In this document: positions 7,760-15,625 of the stretch, piece by piece
Layout of the letters: each line of letters opens with the position of its first letter
Position numbering within the stretch: position 1 is the first letter of the stretch
Assembly (NCBI GenBank): GCA_035416745.1
Contig: DAOLNV010000003.1
Coordinates: 1 to 22,019 of the forward strand
From: Candidatus Hydrogenedentota bacterium
Lineage (GTDB): Bacteria > Hydrogenedentota > Hydrogenedentia > Hydrogenedentales > SLHB01
Direction of reading: 5' to 3'
DNA length: 22,019 nucleotides
The notes under the pieces: generated by a model
The model's database searches: none
Seen by the model: the letters and a program-made list of their open reading frames with translations, nothing else
Told to the model about the DNA's origin: nothing
Made by a program: the position numbers and the translations under genes

Positions 7760-9274
7760 ATGATAGCCCGTCTGGTGGTCATGTTTGCGGGAGGCCTGCT
7801 CGTGCTTTCCCTGCCGGTGTGGGGTGCGGTGTCGCCGTTTGACGTGGGGAGCCGCTCGCAGTTGTTTGTAGACACGGTGCTGGTGGATGACTCGGATAAC
7901 GTGGCGTTCACGTTACACCCGGCACGCGAGCACCCCGAGAATCCGATCTTGAAAGCCGATCAGCCGTGGGAAGGCTGGAGGGTCGAGATTTTCGGGAACG
8001 TGATCTATGACGAGCAGGAAAAGCTCTTCAAGATGTGGTACTACGCCGAGGAGGAGGAGGGTTTTCCCGCCTTGGGCATGTATTACGCGACAAGCCAGGA
8101 TGGGGTGCACTGGGATAAACCGCTCATCGGCGAAGTCAAGTCGCCAAAACATGCTCAGCACAACGTCATTGCCGATGGCATTTTGTTGCCGTCGGTCATC
8201 AAGGACGTCAAAGACCCCGACCCGGCACGCCGGTACAAGATGATCGGTTACGATTACGGCGCCAAGGGCCGGGGCTATGGGTATCATACGTGGATCTCGC
8301 CGGACGGTATCCATTGGAACCCGTTCAGCGAGACGCCCATTGCACCGGGCGCGGACGTTATCACCGGGTACTTCGACGAAGGCCGCGGGCAATATGTCGC
8401 CTTCCCGAAGATTGCCCACAATGTGCGGGGATTTGACCGGCGCGTGTTCTGGCTGACGACGAGTGCCGATTTCGTGACGTGGTCGGAGCCGCAACTGGTC
8501 TTCACGCCGGACCTCCGGGACGACGCGGGCTGCCTGGCGCGCATCGAGGAGGTGCGGCCGGTCCTGGACGTGCCGGATGAGCCGGCGCTTATCCGGACCG
8601 AGTTCTACGGCATCGGGGCGTATCCGGCGGAGTCGTGCACACTTGCCTTCGTCTGGATGTTTACGGTCAGCAATAATGCGCGCTACGGCAACCAGGAAGG
8701 CCCCGGCGAATTGCAGTTGGCTTCTTCGCGCGACCTTGTCAATTGGGAACGCCCGTTCCGCCAGCCTTGCGTCCCACGGGGCAAGACGGGCGAGTGGGAC
8801 TGCGGCTTCTTTGGAACCCAGTCGCGCGCCCTTCGGGTGGGGGATGAGGTCTGGTTGTATTACGGGGGTTCGAACTACACCCACGGCACGCCGTGCCTGT
8901 ACCGCGCGGAAGGCACGGGGCGGAAAACGCAGTACACCGGCTCGCTCGGCCTGGCCATCTGGCAGCTGGACCGGTTCGTGTCCGTCGATGCACCGGCGGA
9001 AGGCGGGAGCCTGACCACGGTTCCGGTCGTATTTGCGGGCGGGCGCATGGAGGTCAACGCACGGGTATCGGGGTCTCTGAAGGTGGCGCTGTGCGATGCC
9101 TCGGGGAAGCCGTATCCTGGTTTCGAAGCGTCTGACGAGGTACAGGGCGACAACCTCCGTCATGCCGTTGTCTGGGGCGGCAGTGGCGATGTGTCGTCTC
9201 TCCAAGGCAAACCAGTTGTGGTGCGGTTCACGATGCGCGACGCGGAGCTGTTCGCGTTTGCGTTTCGGGAGTAG
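7760..9274 (+). CDS. Exported glycosyl hydrolase-like beta-propeller protein
   Basis: A 504-residue protein with a Sec signal peptide (residues 1-23, IARLVVMFAGGLLVLSLPVW core). The start is the ATG at 7760 behind GGAAAGG; an in-frame ATG at 7697 would put 21 residues before the signal. Repeated blade motifs of the S-x-D-G-x-x-W type (TSQDGVHW, SPDGIHW, TSADFVTW, SSRDLVNW) and the LFKMWYYA and VWLYYGGSN segments match the five-bladed propeller of GH32/43/68/130-like families. The last 95 residues form a separate beta-rich domain that may bind carbohydrate. It probably acts on a plant or algal glycan outside the cytoplasm. I cannot assign a GH family or confirm catalytic acids by eye, so it may be a non-catalytic homologue. 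It has no co-directional close partner; the GNAT gene follows after 233 bases. Confidence 0.8.
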   Translation: MIARLVVMFAGGLLVLSLPVWGAVSPFDVGSRSQLFVDTVLVDDSDNVAFTLHPAREHPENPILKADQPWEGWRVEIFGNVIYDEQEKLFKMWYYAEEEEGFPALGMYYATSQDGVHWDKPLIGEVKSPKHAQHNVIADGILLPSVIKDVKDPDPARRYKMIGYDYGAKGRGYGYHTWISPDGIHWNPFSETPIAPGADVITGYFDEGRGQYVAFPKIAHNVRGFDRRVFWLTTSADFVTWSEPQLVFTPDLRDDAGCLARIEEVRPVLDVPDEPALIRTEFYGIGAYPAESCTLAFVWMFTVSNNARYGNQEGPGELQLASSRDLVNWERPFRQPCVPRGKTGEWDCGFFGTQSRALRVGDEVWLYYGGSNYTHGTPCLYRAEGTGRKTQYTGSLGLAIWQLDRFVSVDAPAEGGSLTTVPVVFAGGRMEVNARVSGSLKVALCDASGKPYPGFEASDEVQGDNLRHAVVWGGSGDVSSLQGKPVVVRFTMRDAELFAFAFRE

Positions 9275-9507
9275 CAGCACCGCAGCTTGCACATTTGCCG
9301 GGCCCGCAAACGGTGTTGGATCCGCCTTCGGGATTCGAGAGATGCGCCGCCCGGGTCTCATGTTGCCGCTGGTGCGCTGCCTTGATCCGTGCGGGATTGC
9401 AGCGGAGAATGGAATTGCTGCGGGTTTTCCCTGTCGCCGGTGTTGGATGGGTTTGCCCAGTTTGGCAGAGGCTTCCGGGAATGTCTTGGTAGTAGGGACA
9501 GAATAAA

Positions 9508-10056
9508 ATGAAGGTTGAAGACGATATTGCCGGCCACGCGGCGCTGATACGGCCTACGGTTGCGTTGGAAACGGCTTTTCTCGAAGCCGCGTGGGAATAT
9601 CGCAACGTGGAGGAAGAACTTGACCCGGGGTTTCCGGTCTATTGGACGTCGCCGTTCGACGCATACGTGGGGCAGCTCGAGGCTCTGGTTAGCGGGAAGC
9701 ACATGCCCGTTTCGATGGTTCCGGCGGACACATTCTGGCTGGTGAGTCCCGAGATGCGGTTTCTCGGGATGAGCCGTTTACGCCACCGGCTGACCCGGCA
9801 GCTTCGTATCGAAGGAGGCCACATTGGCTACACTATCCGGCCTTCGGAGCGGCGCAAAGGTTACGGCACCCGATTGTGCGCCCTCACGGTTGAGGAAGCT
9901 CGCAAAACCGGGCGTTTCAAGCGCCTTCTCATCACGTGCGATACCAACAATACCGGTTCGGCCCGCATCATCGAGAAGAACGGCGGGGTGTTGGAGAATT
10001 ACGTTGTGTCGCCCCGGGGAGGCTACCAGGTCTCGAGGTACTGGGTGACCTTGTAG
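9508..10056 (+). CDS. GNAT family N-acetyltransferase
   Basis: A 182-residue acetyltransferase resembling the predicted-acetyltransferase group COG3981. The acetyl-CoA-binding motif A is seen as GHIGYTIRPSERRKGYGTRL, with the R/Q-x-x-G-x-G core R115-x-x-G118-x-G120, followed by the motif B-like NNTGSARIIEKNGG typical of the family C-terminal half. It starts at ATG 9508 after a modest AGGGA. It should transfer an acetyl group from acetyl-CoA to an amine; the acceptor is unknown. The 233-base gap before it has no supported gene, only a weak hairpin (TTTGC/GCAAA at 9294-9310) after the preceding stop. Its stop faces the HisG-like gene across a 66-base gap that carries an inverted repeat. Confidence 0.88.
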   Translation: MKVEDDIAGHAALIRPTVALETAFLEAAWEYRNVEEELDPGFPVYWTSPFDAYVGQLEALVSGKHMPVSMVPADTFWLVSPEMRFLGMSRLRHRLTRQLRIEGGHIGYTIRPSERRKGYGTRLCALTVEEARKTGRFKRLLITCDTNNTGSARIIEKNGGVLENYVVSPRGGYQVSRYWVTL

Positions 10057-10058
10057 AA

Positions 10059-10120
10059 GACGGCGGCCATACACCTTTCGCGCCATTGTTACCCGCTTGC
10101 GCCCGCGTCGCGCCGCCGTC
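10059..10120. terminator. Inverted repeat between convergent stops, possible bidirectional terminator
   Basis: GACGGCGGC (10059-10067) pairs perfectly with GCCGCCGTC (10112-10120), enclosing a 44-base GC-rich loop. It occupies the whole gap between the GNAT and HisG-like stops. There is no long T tract on either side, so termination would be weak or factor-dependent. Confidence 0.35.
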
Positions 10121-10122
10121 AG

Positions 10123-11169
10123 TCAAAAATCAATGGCGCTTAAGCCCGGGATGGACGACTCCAGCGGGATGGTCTCGATACTGGTGGCGCCGAGCTTGGC
10201 CAGCTCGTAGCGCACCTTGGGAAGGGGCAGGTCGAGGCTGTCAGTCTTCATCTCGATGCTGTATTCGGTGTAGTTCACCCCTTCGTTAACCGTGGGCTCT
10301 TCGCCGAACAGGTGATTCTCGCGAAGGTACCCGAGAATCTTGTCCGAGTCTTGCTTCCTGGTATTGAACGTGAGCAGGACCTTGTCTTCGGCGTAAATGG
10401 ACCCGTACAGGTTGAGAAGGAACATGCGGGCGATGTCGTATTTCGCAGGAGCGCCGCGCAAAGCCGGACTGGCCCAGATGCCCGCCTCCGAAGTCATGAT
10501 CTCATCGAGGATGCACAGGCCGTAGCTTTGGATGGCGCCGCCCGTCTGCGTGGTCTCAAGGCCGAAATCCACGGACTTGTTCTTGACCTTGGCCTCCGTT
10601 TTGCCCCAGGTTTCGTAAATGACGATGCCGCTCTTGATGCGCGGCGGGGTCTTGAATTTCTGGACGGAGAAGTCTTTGTGCGATTCCCCGAACCCCAGAG
10701 CGTTCGCCTTGTTCTGGAACCATTCGAGCGCCAGATACGGCATCTCCGAGACCATGGTGACCACCGGTTTGGTTGACAAGAGGTTTTTCAGCCACACGTC
10801 GCCCCGGCCGGCGTTTTCTTCGGTGCTGATGATAACGATGCGCACTTTTCCACGCTCAAGCGACAGCACCTTTTTCAGCGCTATGTCCTGGCCGTATTCG
10901 TACTTAAGTTCCAGCGTGCGCTCGCGGACCCAGTCGTCGCCGCCGATGGCGATGTCTATTTCGCCCACGGCGAGCTGGGAGCCGAACTCCTGGGGCCGGC
11001 CGTCCCATCCCACGAGAAAGACGGTCAGTGGGAAGGTGCTTGGTCCGCCCCTATCGTATCCGCGGGTTGGAAATCCCGCACGTTTGAGCAACTCGACGAG
11101 ACTCCCGCCGCGGCTGGGGTCTGCCAAAGACCCGGCCGGAAGACCTACGATCAACTGTGTTTCTCTCAT
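10123..11169 (-). CDS. HisG-like ATP phosphoribosyltransferase (probable)
   Basis: A 348-residue protein that resembles long-form ATP phosphoribosyltransferase, the first enzyme of histidine synthesis. Family-like segments in order: an N-terminal strand and helix (LIVGLPAGSL then LLKRAGF), the substrate-gate segment GEIDIAIGGDDWVRE, a PRPP-loop-like ETTQTGGAIQSYGL (about 205-218), and a C-terminal ACT-like half with PTVNEG, KVRYELAKLGATSIETIPLE and SIP, as in the histidine feedback domain. It is longer than usual (about 290 residues), with extra sequence in the middle, including about 90-130 and 150-200. No other his gene is in the window. It may be the true HisG of a dispersed pathway or a paralogue. 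The start is the ATG at 11169 with GAGG seven bases upstream. Confidence 0.68.
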   Translation of the reverse strand: MRETQLIVGLPAGSLADPSRGGSLVELLKRAGFPTRGYDRGGPSTFPLTVFLVGWDGRPQEFGSQLAVGEIDIAIGGDDWVRERTLELKYEYGQDIALKKVLSLERGKVRIVIISTEENAGRGDVWLKNLLSTKPVVTMVSEMPYLALEWFQNKANALGFGESHKDFSVQKFKTPPRIKSGIVIYETWGKTEAKVKNKSVDFGLETTQTGGAIQSYGLCILDEIMTSEAGIWASPALRGAPAKYDIARMFLLNLYGSIYAEDKVLLTFNTRKQDSDKILGYLRENHLFGEEPTVNEGVNYTEYSIEMKTDSLDLPLPKVRYELAKLGATSIETIPLESSIPGLSAIDF

Positions 11170-11221
11170 GACGCGCCTCTATCCTATTGATAATTGCAGT
11201 CTTGTGGAGGAAGAGAATCTC

Positions 11222-11251
11222 TTTATACGCGTTTGACCCTGTCGAGATCAA
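11222..11251 (-). promoter_or_regulatory. Candidate sigma70 promoter of the HisG-like gene
   Basis: On the minus strand TTGATC (complement of 11246-11251) and TATAAA (complement of 11222-11227) are 18 bases apart, with a leader of about 45 bases. A perfect dyad AAGAGA-A-TCTCTT (11211-11223) covers the -10 edge and start site and could be an operator. The rest of this 299-base divergent gap holds a GCGCA-AATA-TGCGC dyad (11378-11391) nearer the sulfatase; I see no gene in it. Confidence 0.38.
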
Positions 11252-11468
11252 GGCAGCAGAGGCTTTCTTGAACAAACCCTTGCCGGCCGGTACTCTGGAG
11301 ACACCTTGAACATGCGCATTCAGCCGGGACGCTGTCCGGGACATGGTGTGCGCGCATCGTACGGCCTGACGTCTTTAGCGCAAATATGCGCAGTGGGGCC
11401 GGAAGAAACTCGCGGGCCGGGCCGGGAGCGTCCGGGTTACAGCACTGAAAGCCGGACAGGGAAGAGCG

Positions 11469-12965
11469 ATGAAACACGACATTCGGAAGCATGTAGAATC
11501 TCGGCGCGCATTCATTCAGAGCGTTGGGCTCGCGGCCGCGGCGGCAGGATGCGTGGGCGCGCGGCGTGTCGAGGCTCAAACGGCCGCCGTGCATGAGGGC
11601 ACCGCAGAAACCGGCGGACAGCCCAATATCCTGTTCATTTTCACTGATCAGCAGCGCTGGGATACCGTGTCGGCGTACGGCGACAATATGGGTCGCGCAC
11701 TAGACCTTTCGCCGAACCTGGACGCGATGGCGGCCGAGGGCGTGCTGTTCGAGAATGCTTTTTCGTGCCAGCCGGTATGCGGACCCACGCGGGCGTGTCT
11801 GCAAACGGGGCTATTTGCCACCGAGACAGGGTGCTGGCGCAACGGCATTGCGCTGCCTCTGGATGCCGTGACCTTGCCCCGGCTGCTGCGTCCGGCGGGT
11901 TACGAGGCCGGATACATTGGCAAGTGGCATCTTGCGTCCACTCCGCCGAAAACCGTCCATCACGACAAGCCCGTTCCGCCCGAGTATCGGGGGGGATACG
12001 AGGACTACTGGCTGGCCTCGGATGTGCTCGAGTACACCTCGCACAGCTACGATGGGCACATGTTTGACCGAGACGGGAAGAGTGTTGAGTTTCCGAAGAA
12101 CCGCTACCGGGTCGACGCGGTGACGGATTTCGCGGTCGACTACCTGCGGAGCCGGAAGAGAGACAAACCCTTCTTTCTATTTCTCTCGTATATCGAGCCG
12201 CACCATCAGAACGACCACAAGCATTTCGAGGGGCCTGCGGGGTCGAAGGAGAAATACAGGGAGTACCCCGTTCCGGGCGACCTCGAGGGAGTCGATGGCG
12301 ACTGGAAAGAGGAGCTTCCCGATTACCTGGGGTGCTGCGGGAGTCTCGACGGCGCGGTGGGCCGGTTGCGCGGCGAACTGCAGGCCCTGGGCGTCGCCGG
12401 GAACACGCTCGTCATCTACACGAGCGACCACGCGTGTCATTTTCGTACCAGGAACAGCGAGTACAAGAGGTCGTGCCACGAAAGTTCGATACATGTGCCG
12501 ATGATTATGTGCGGCCCGGGGTTCATGGGCGGCAAACGCGTGCGGGAGCTCGTCAGCCTCATCGATGTGCCGCCCACGGTTGTAACGGCCGGGGGCGCCG
12601 AACCGCCCGCTCAGATGCAGGGGCATGCGCTCCAGCCGCTGGTAGCGGGAACTGCCAGGGACTGGCAGGACGACGTATTTGTTCAGATCAGCGAGAGCCA
12701 GACCGGCCGGGCCATCCGTACAAACCGCTGGAAGTACGCGGTGCGGGCGCCGGGCAAGTATGACAACCAGACCGGCGGGTCATCGGACCTGTACGCGGAG
12801 GATTTCCTCTACGATCTCGAGGCGGACTCTCATGAGTGCACCAATCTGGTTCGCGAGCCTGCTTTCGCCGGTGTGCGCGAAGAAATGAAGGGGCGTCTGT
12901 TGAAGCGTATGGCCCAGGCCCATGAAAAGACTCCCGAGATCGCGCCCGCCCCAATCGCCAGATAG
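11469..12965 (+). CDS. Tat-exported type I sulfatase
   Basis: A 498-residue sulfatase. The N-terminus has a twin-arginine motif, SRRAFIQ (11-17), followed by an Ala-rich hydrophobic stretch, so export is probably by Tat. The active-site signature C-x-P-x-R is C104-G-P-T-R108; C104 would be converted to formylglycine. Metal/sulfate residues are seen in FTDQQ (D60), GKWHL (K152, H154) and TSDHACH near residue 320. It starts at ATG 11469 with AGGGAAGAG upstream. It removes sulfate esters, probably from a sulfated polysaccharide, outside the cytoplasm. The maturase is not in the window. The TSDHAC segment replaces the commoner SDHG, marking a subgroup. The nearest likely partner is the glycosidase-like protein upstream; the next gene downstream is an unrelated GxxExxY cassette. 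Confidence 0.93.
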   Translation: MKHDIRKHVESRRAFIQSVGLAAAAAGCVGARRVEAQTAAVHEGTAETGGQPNILFIFTDQQRWDTVSAYGDNMGRALDLSPNLDAMAAEGVLFENAFSCQPVCGPTRACLQTGLFATETGCWRNGIALPLDAVTLPRLLRPAGYEAGYIGKWHLASTPPKTVHHDKPVPPEYRGGYEDYWLASDVLEYTSHSYDGHMFDRDGKSVEFPKNRYRVDAVTDFAVDYLRSRKRDKPFFLFLSYIEPHHQNDHKHFEGPAGSKEKYREYPVPGDLEGVDGDWKEELPDYLGCCGSLDGAVGRLRGELQALGVAGNTLVIYTSDHACHFRTRNSEYKRSCHESSIHVPMIMCGPGFMGGKRVRELVSLIDVPPTVVTAGGAEPPAQMQGHALQPLVAGTARDWQDDVFVQISESQTGRAIRTNRWKYAVRAPGKYDNQTGGSSDLYAEDFLYDLEADSHECTNLVREPAFAGVREEMKGRLLKRMAQAHEKTPEIAPAPIAR

Positions 12966-12998
12966 GAAAGTCCTTGCTGGAGGGATCTTATTGTCTCC

Positions 12999-13514
12999 AT
13001 AACAACAAGAACGAACTCACACGGAGACACAGGGAACACGAAGATCGAATCGGCCGAAACAGAATAAGATGGGAAGCATCATTGTGGATTGCGTGGTGGC
13101 GCTTCATCAAGAGACGGGTCCCGGGCTGTTGGAAACAGTGTACGAAGCGGTGCTTGCATGCGATTTGGAAGCCCGGGGTCTGCGCGTGGCACGTCGCGTT
13201 CCCATCCCCATCGAGCTTCGCGGGCTCCGGTTCGACGAAGGGTTTCGTGCAAACCTCGTCGTGGAGGATAACCGTTCTTGTGGAACTCAAATCCGTGGAG
13301 AAGGTCACGAAGGCGCGCCATAAGCATGTGTTGACCTATCTGCGGTTGACGGGTATCAGACTCGGCTATCTACTCAACTTCGGCGAGGCGTTGATGAGGG
13401 ACGGCATTTCCCGCATCATAGACGGAGACGTTGAGGGAATTTCGCTTCGCCGCGGGCTCCATTTCTTCCGCGTCCTTTGTGCCTCTGTGTGAGTTTCTCC
13501 AATTGTTGTGTTAT
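12999..13514. mobile_element. Inverted-repeat-bounded GxxExxY cassette
   Basis: An imperfect terminal inverted repeat bounds a single gene. The inner 28-29 bases match at about 22 positions: left 13016-13043 (CTCACACGGAGACACAGGG...) against the reverse complement of 13465-13493 (CTCACACAGAGGCACAAAG...). The match continues outward with small gaps to ATAAC at 12999 and GTTAT ending at 13514. No target-site duplication is obvious and no transposase is encoded, so if it is mobile it would need help in trans. The right repeat contains the stop codon of the gene. Confidence 0.5.
13069..13492 (+). pseudogene. GxxExxY protein (PDDEXK_3 nuclease fold), frameshifted
   Basis: Two overlapping frames together make one GxxExxY-family protein of about 140 residues. 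The first frame runs from ATG 13069 and carries the family name motif G-P-G-L-L-E-T-V-Y and the domain to LVVEDN. The second frame continues with VLVELKSVEK, LTYLRLTGIRLGYLLNFGE and the usual DGISRII end. One extra C at 13272/13273 breaks the frame; removing it joins VVEDN to VLVELK. The break falls between the Asp and the ExK of the putative PD-(D/E)XK site, so the first-frame product alone would be inactive. The family's function is unknown. The break may be a real mutation, a recoding site or a sequencing or assembly error. The last residues are encoded inside the right inverted repeat. Confidence 0.8.
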
Positions 13515-13606
13515 CCGGCGGTCTGGGTGCCCGTTTTTCGTTGCTTTCAGGCGTGTTTTTGTGTTATGACACCCGGGAATTCGCGAGCCTTCGGAGACCA
13601 ATCCCC

Positions 13607-14695
13607 ATGACATTGACGGGCGCTGAACGTATCGCCAATATCCTCCGGCGGAAACCGGTGGACCGCATCGGCCTTTTCGAGCATTTCTGGGGAGATACAC
13701 AGAAGAAGTGGACCCGCGAAGGCCATTTGAAGGAGGGCGAATCCCTCGCCGACCATTTTGATTTCGACATTGAAACCGGCGGCTGGTTCAATATGACCGC
13801 TGACTTGGATTTCGAGCCTGTTGTGGTGGAGGAGACCCAGGACACGATTCTCACGCGCGACGGCAACGGGGCGCTGTTGCGCCGCCACAAACACCACGAC
13901 GCCACTCCCGAACACGTCGATTTTCTGGTTAAAGATCGTACCGGCTGGGAGGCACATATCAAACCGTTGTTGAAACCGGACGTGCGGCGCACCGATTTTA
14001 CCGCGTATCGCGAGGCCAAACGCCACGCCGCTGAGAAACAACGCTTCTTCTGCTGGGGCGGTACCAATGTGTTCGAACTCATGCATCCCGTGTGCGGACA
14101 TCAATACATGCTCATGGGCATGGCGGTAGACCCCGACTGGGTGAAAGACATGGTCGGGACGTTCGCGGACCTGGTCATCGCCATGATGGAAATACTCTTC
14201 GGTGCGGAGGGCTGGCCCGATGGCGTCTGGTTTTACGAGGACATGGGGTTCAAGGGACGGCCATTTATGTCGGCGGACATGTACCGCGAAATCATTCAGC
14301 CCGGGCATAAGAAGACCATTGATTTCATCAAGAGCCGGGGCGTGCCGGTCATCATGCACTCCTGCGGATATGTCGAGCCGCTGGTGCCGGGAATGATCGA
14401 AGCGGGCATCGATTGCCTGCAAGTCATTGAAGTCAAGGCGGGCATGGACCTTGTCAAGCTTTACAGGGATTTCGGCGATCGGTTATCCTTCATGGGGGGG
14501 ATGGATGTTCGCGTTCTCTACGCGAACGACACGTCCCGGATCGATGCGGAATTGCGCGCGAAGATCCCCGTGGTAAAAGCCAACTACGGCTACGTGCTCC
14601 ATTCGGATCACTCGATCCCGGATCAGGTGGAGTACGACAGTTATCGGTATTTCACCCGGAAGGGTTTGGAGCTGGGCTCCTACAACGGCAGTTAA
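13607..14695 (+). CDS. Uroporphyrinogen decarboxylase-like (MtaA-type) methyltransferase
   Basis: A 362-residue TIM-barrel protein of the UroD/MtaA superfamily. The methyltransferase branch is indicated by the zinc-type motif H251-S-C253 in VIMHSCGY, the AGMDL segment, and the corrinoid protein gene 32 bases downstream. Methyltransferase members move a methyl group between a small donor, a corrinoid protein and a thiol acceptor; true haem-pathway UroD lacks this partner. The expected third zinc ligand is not clear: the later segment reads MGGMDV without a Cys. The start is the ATG at 13607 after GGAGA; an upstream in-frame start would add 33 non-family residues. It could be a substrate demethylase (for example of methoxy or methylamine-type compounds), but the substrate is not readable. 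Confidence 0.88.
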   Translation: MTLTGAERIANILRRKPVDRIGLFEHFWGDTQKKWTREGHLKEGESLADHFDFDIETGGWFNMTADLDFEPVVVEETQDTILTRDGNGALLRRHKHHDATPEHVDFLVKDRTGWEAHIKPLLKPDVRRTDFTAYREAKRHAAEKQRFFCWGGTNVFELMHPVCGHQYMLMGMAVDPDWVKDMVGTFADLVIAMMEILFGAEGWPDGVWFYEDMGFKGRPFMSADMYREIIQPGHKKTIDFIKSRGVPVIMHSCGYVEPLVPGMIEAGIDCLQVIEVKAGMDLVKLYRDFGDRLSFMGGMDVRVLYANDTSRIDAELRAKIPVVKANYGYVLHSDHSIPDQVEYDSYRYFTRKGLELGSYNGS

Positions 14696-14727
14696 GGCGA
14701 AGTCGGATTCGCAAAGAGGAGACGGAA

Positions 14728-15402
14728 ATGTCCGAGGAACTGTTGCAACAACTGGCTGTTTGCGTCGAGCGCGGCAAAGTCAATCAGGCCTCGCCGTATC
14801 CACCCGACATGAAGGGCAAGGACGGCGCGGACGAGTTGGCGAAGAAAGCCCTTGAACAAGGCATTTCGCCGAACGATGTGCTTGAGAAAGCCCTGATTGT
14901 AGGCATGGGCAACATCGGCAAGAAATTCAGCGCAAATCAGGTGTTCGTGCCGGACGTGCTCATGGCTGCCAAGGCAATGAGTGCCGCGATGGCCCACCTG
15001 AAACCGTTCCTGGATTCCGGTCAAGTCAAGACCAAGGGCACCTTTGTAATCGGTACGGTCCAGGGCGACCTGCACGACATCGGCAAGAACCTGGTCTGCA
15101 TGGTCATGGAGGGGGGCGGCTGGAAGGTGGTCGATCTCGGCGTGGATGTGTCTCCCGAGAAGTTCCTGGCGGCCGTCAAGGAGAATCCGGGCGCGGCCGT
15201 GGGGCTCAGCGCCTTGCTCACCACGACAATGGTCAACATGGAAAAGACCGTGAAACTCGTAAAGGACCAGGTGCCGGGTACCACGGTCGTCGTTGGCGGC
15301 GCGCCGCTCACACAGGAATTCGCCAACAAGATCGGGGCGGACGCCTATTCGCCCGATCCTCAGGGCGCGTTGGATTATCTCAATATCAACGTCGCCGCAT
15401 AG
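14728..15402 (+). CDS. Corrinoid (B12-binding) methyltransferase protein
   Basis: A 224-residue corrinoid shuttle protein. The N-terminal helical cap domain (about 35-95) contains VPDVLMAAKAM, which covers the cobalt face. The Rossmann-like B12 domain (about 100-222) has the base-off/His-on motif G113-D-L-H116-D-I-G119, where H116 is the lower cobalt ligand, plus the S161-A-L-L-T-T segment and the VVVGGAP loop. It starts at ATG 14728 with GAGGAG upstream, 32 bases after the UroD-like gene, so the pair is an operon. It carries a methyl group between the substrate and acceptor half reactions. An extra stretch near residues 20-33 (SPYPPDMKG) is absent from typical MtaC/MtbC proteins and marks a subgroup. 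No reductive activase (RamA type) is in the window. Confidence 0.93.
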   Translation: MSEELLQQLAVCVERGKVNQASPYPPDMKGKDGADELAKKALEQGISPNDVLEKALIVGMGNIGKKFSANQVFVPDVLMAAKAMSAAMAHLKPFLDSGQVKTKGTFVIGTVQGDLHDIGKNLVCMVMEGGGWKVVDLGVDVSPEKFLAAVKENPGAAVGLSALLTTTMVNMEKTVKLVKDQVPGTTVVVGGAPLTQEFANKIGADAYSPDPQGALDYLNINVAA

Positions 15403-15432
15403 GCGCGGGTCACACGAGTTTGCTACGGCGGA

Positions 15433-15463
15433 CGCGGTCCTTTTCCGAAGGGAAGGGGCCGCG
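15433..15463 (+). terminator. Hairpin terminator after the corrinoid operon
   Basis: A 13-pair GC-rich stem with one bulged T and a GAAG loop (15433-15463) starts 30 bases past the corrinoid protein stop. The following GCTGTTGTGTGTTGG is T-rich but has no clean T run, so efficiency is uncertain. Confidence 0.5.
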
Positions 15464-15525
15464 CTGTTGTGTGTTGGAGTGGCCGAGTGTAGTCGCTTCA
15501 TACAGTCCGCCCGGCGCGGCTCGAG

Positions 15526-15569
15526 TTGATTCGAACAACATTTCCCACGATACTCTGCAGTGTGACACT
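15526..15569 (+). promoter_or_regulatory. Candidate promoter and dyad before the HZS-alpha-like gene
   Basis: TTGATT (15526-15531) and GATACT (15549-15554) are 17 bases apart, with a leader of about 65 bases. A perfect dyad AGTGT-G-ACACT (15559-15569) lies on the predicted start site and could be an operator. Confidence 0.33.
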
Positions 15570-15625
15570 TTCTTCTCGCTAAGAGCGTTCACTGCCTGAA
15601 GTCCGGAGGCAATGGAGACCGGTAT

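Noticed and set aside
7913..9361. 482-codon open frame on the minus strand across the glycosidase-like gene
   Set aside because: The plus-strand frame has a signal peptide, ribosome site and recognisable blade motifs; the antisense translation is Arg/Pro/His-rich with no motif, a common artefact of high GC.
9275..9507. Small gene or RNA between the glycosidase-like and GNAT genes
   Set aside because: Open frames here lack ribosome sites and motifs; only a weak five-pair hairpin at 9294-9310 was seen.
12999..13514. Complete insertion sequence
   Set aside because: No transposase and no clear target-site duplication; only the repeat-bounded cassette is supported.
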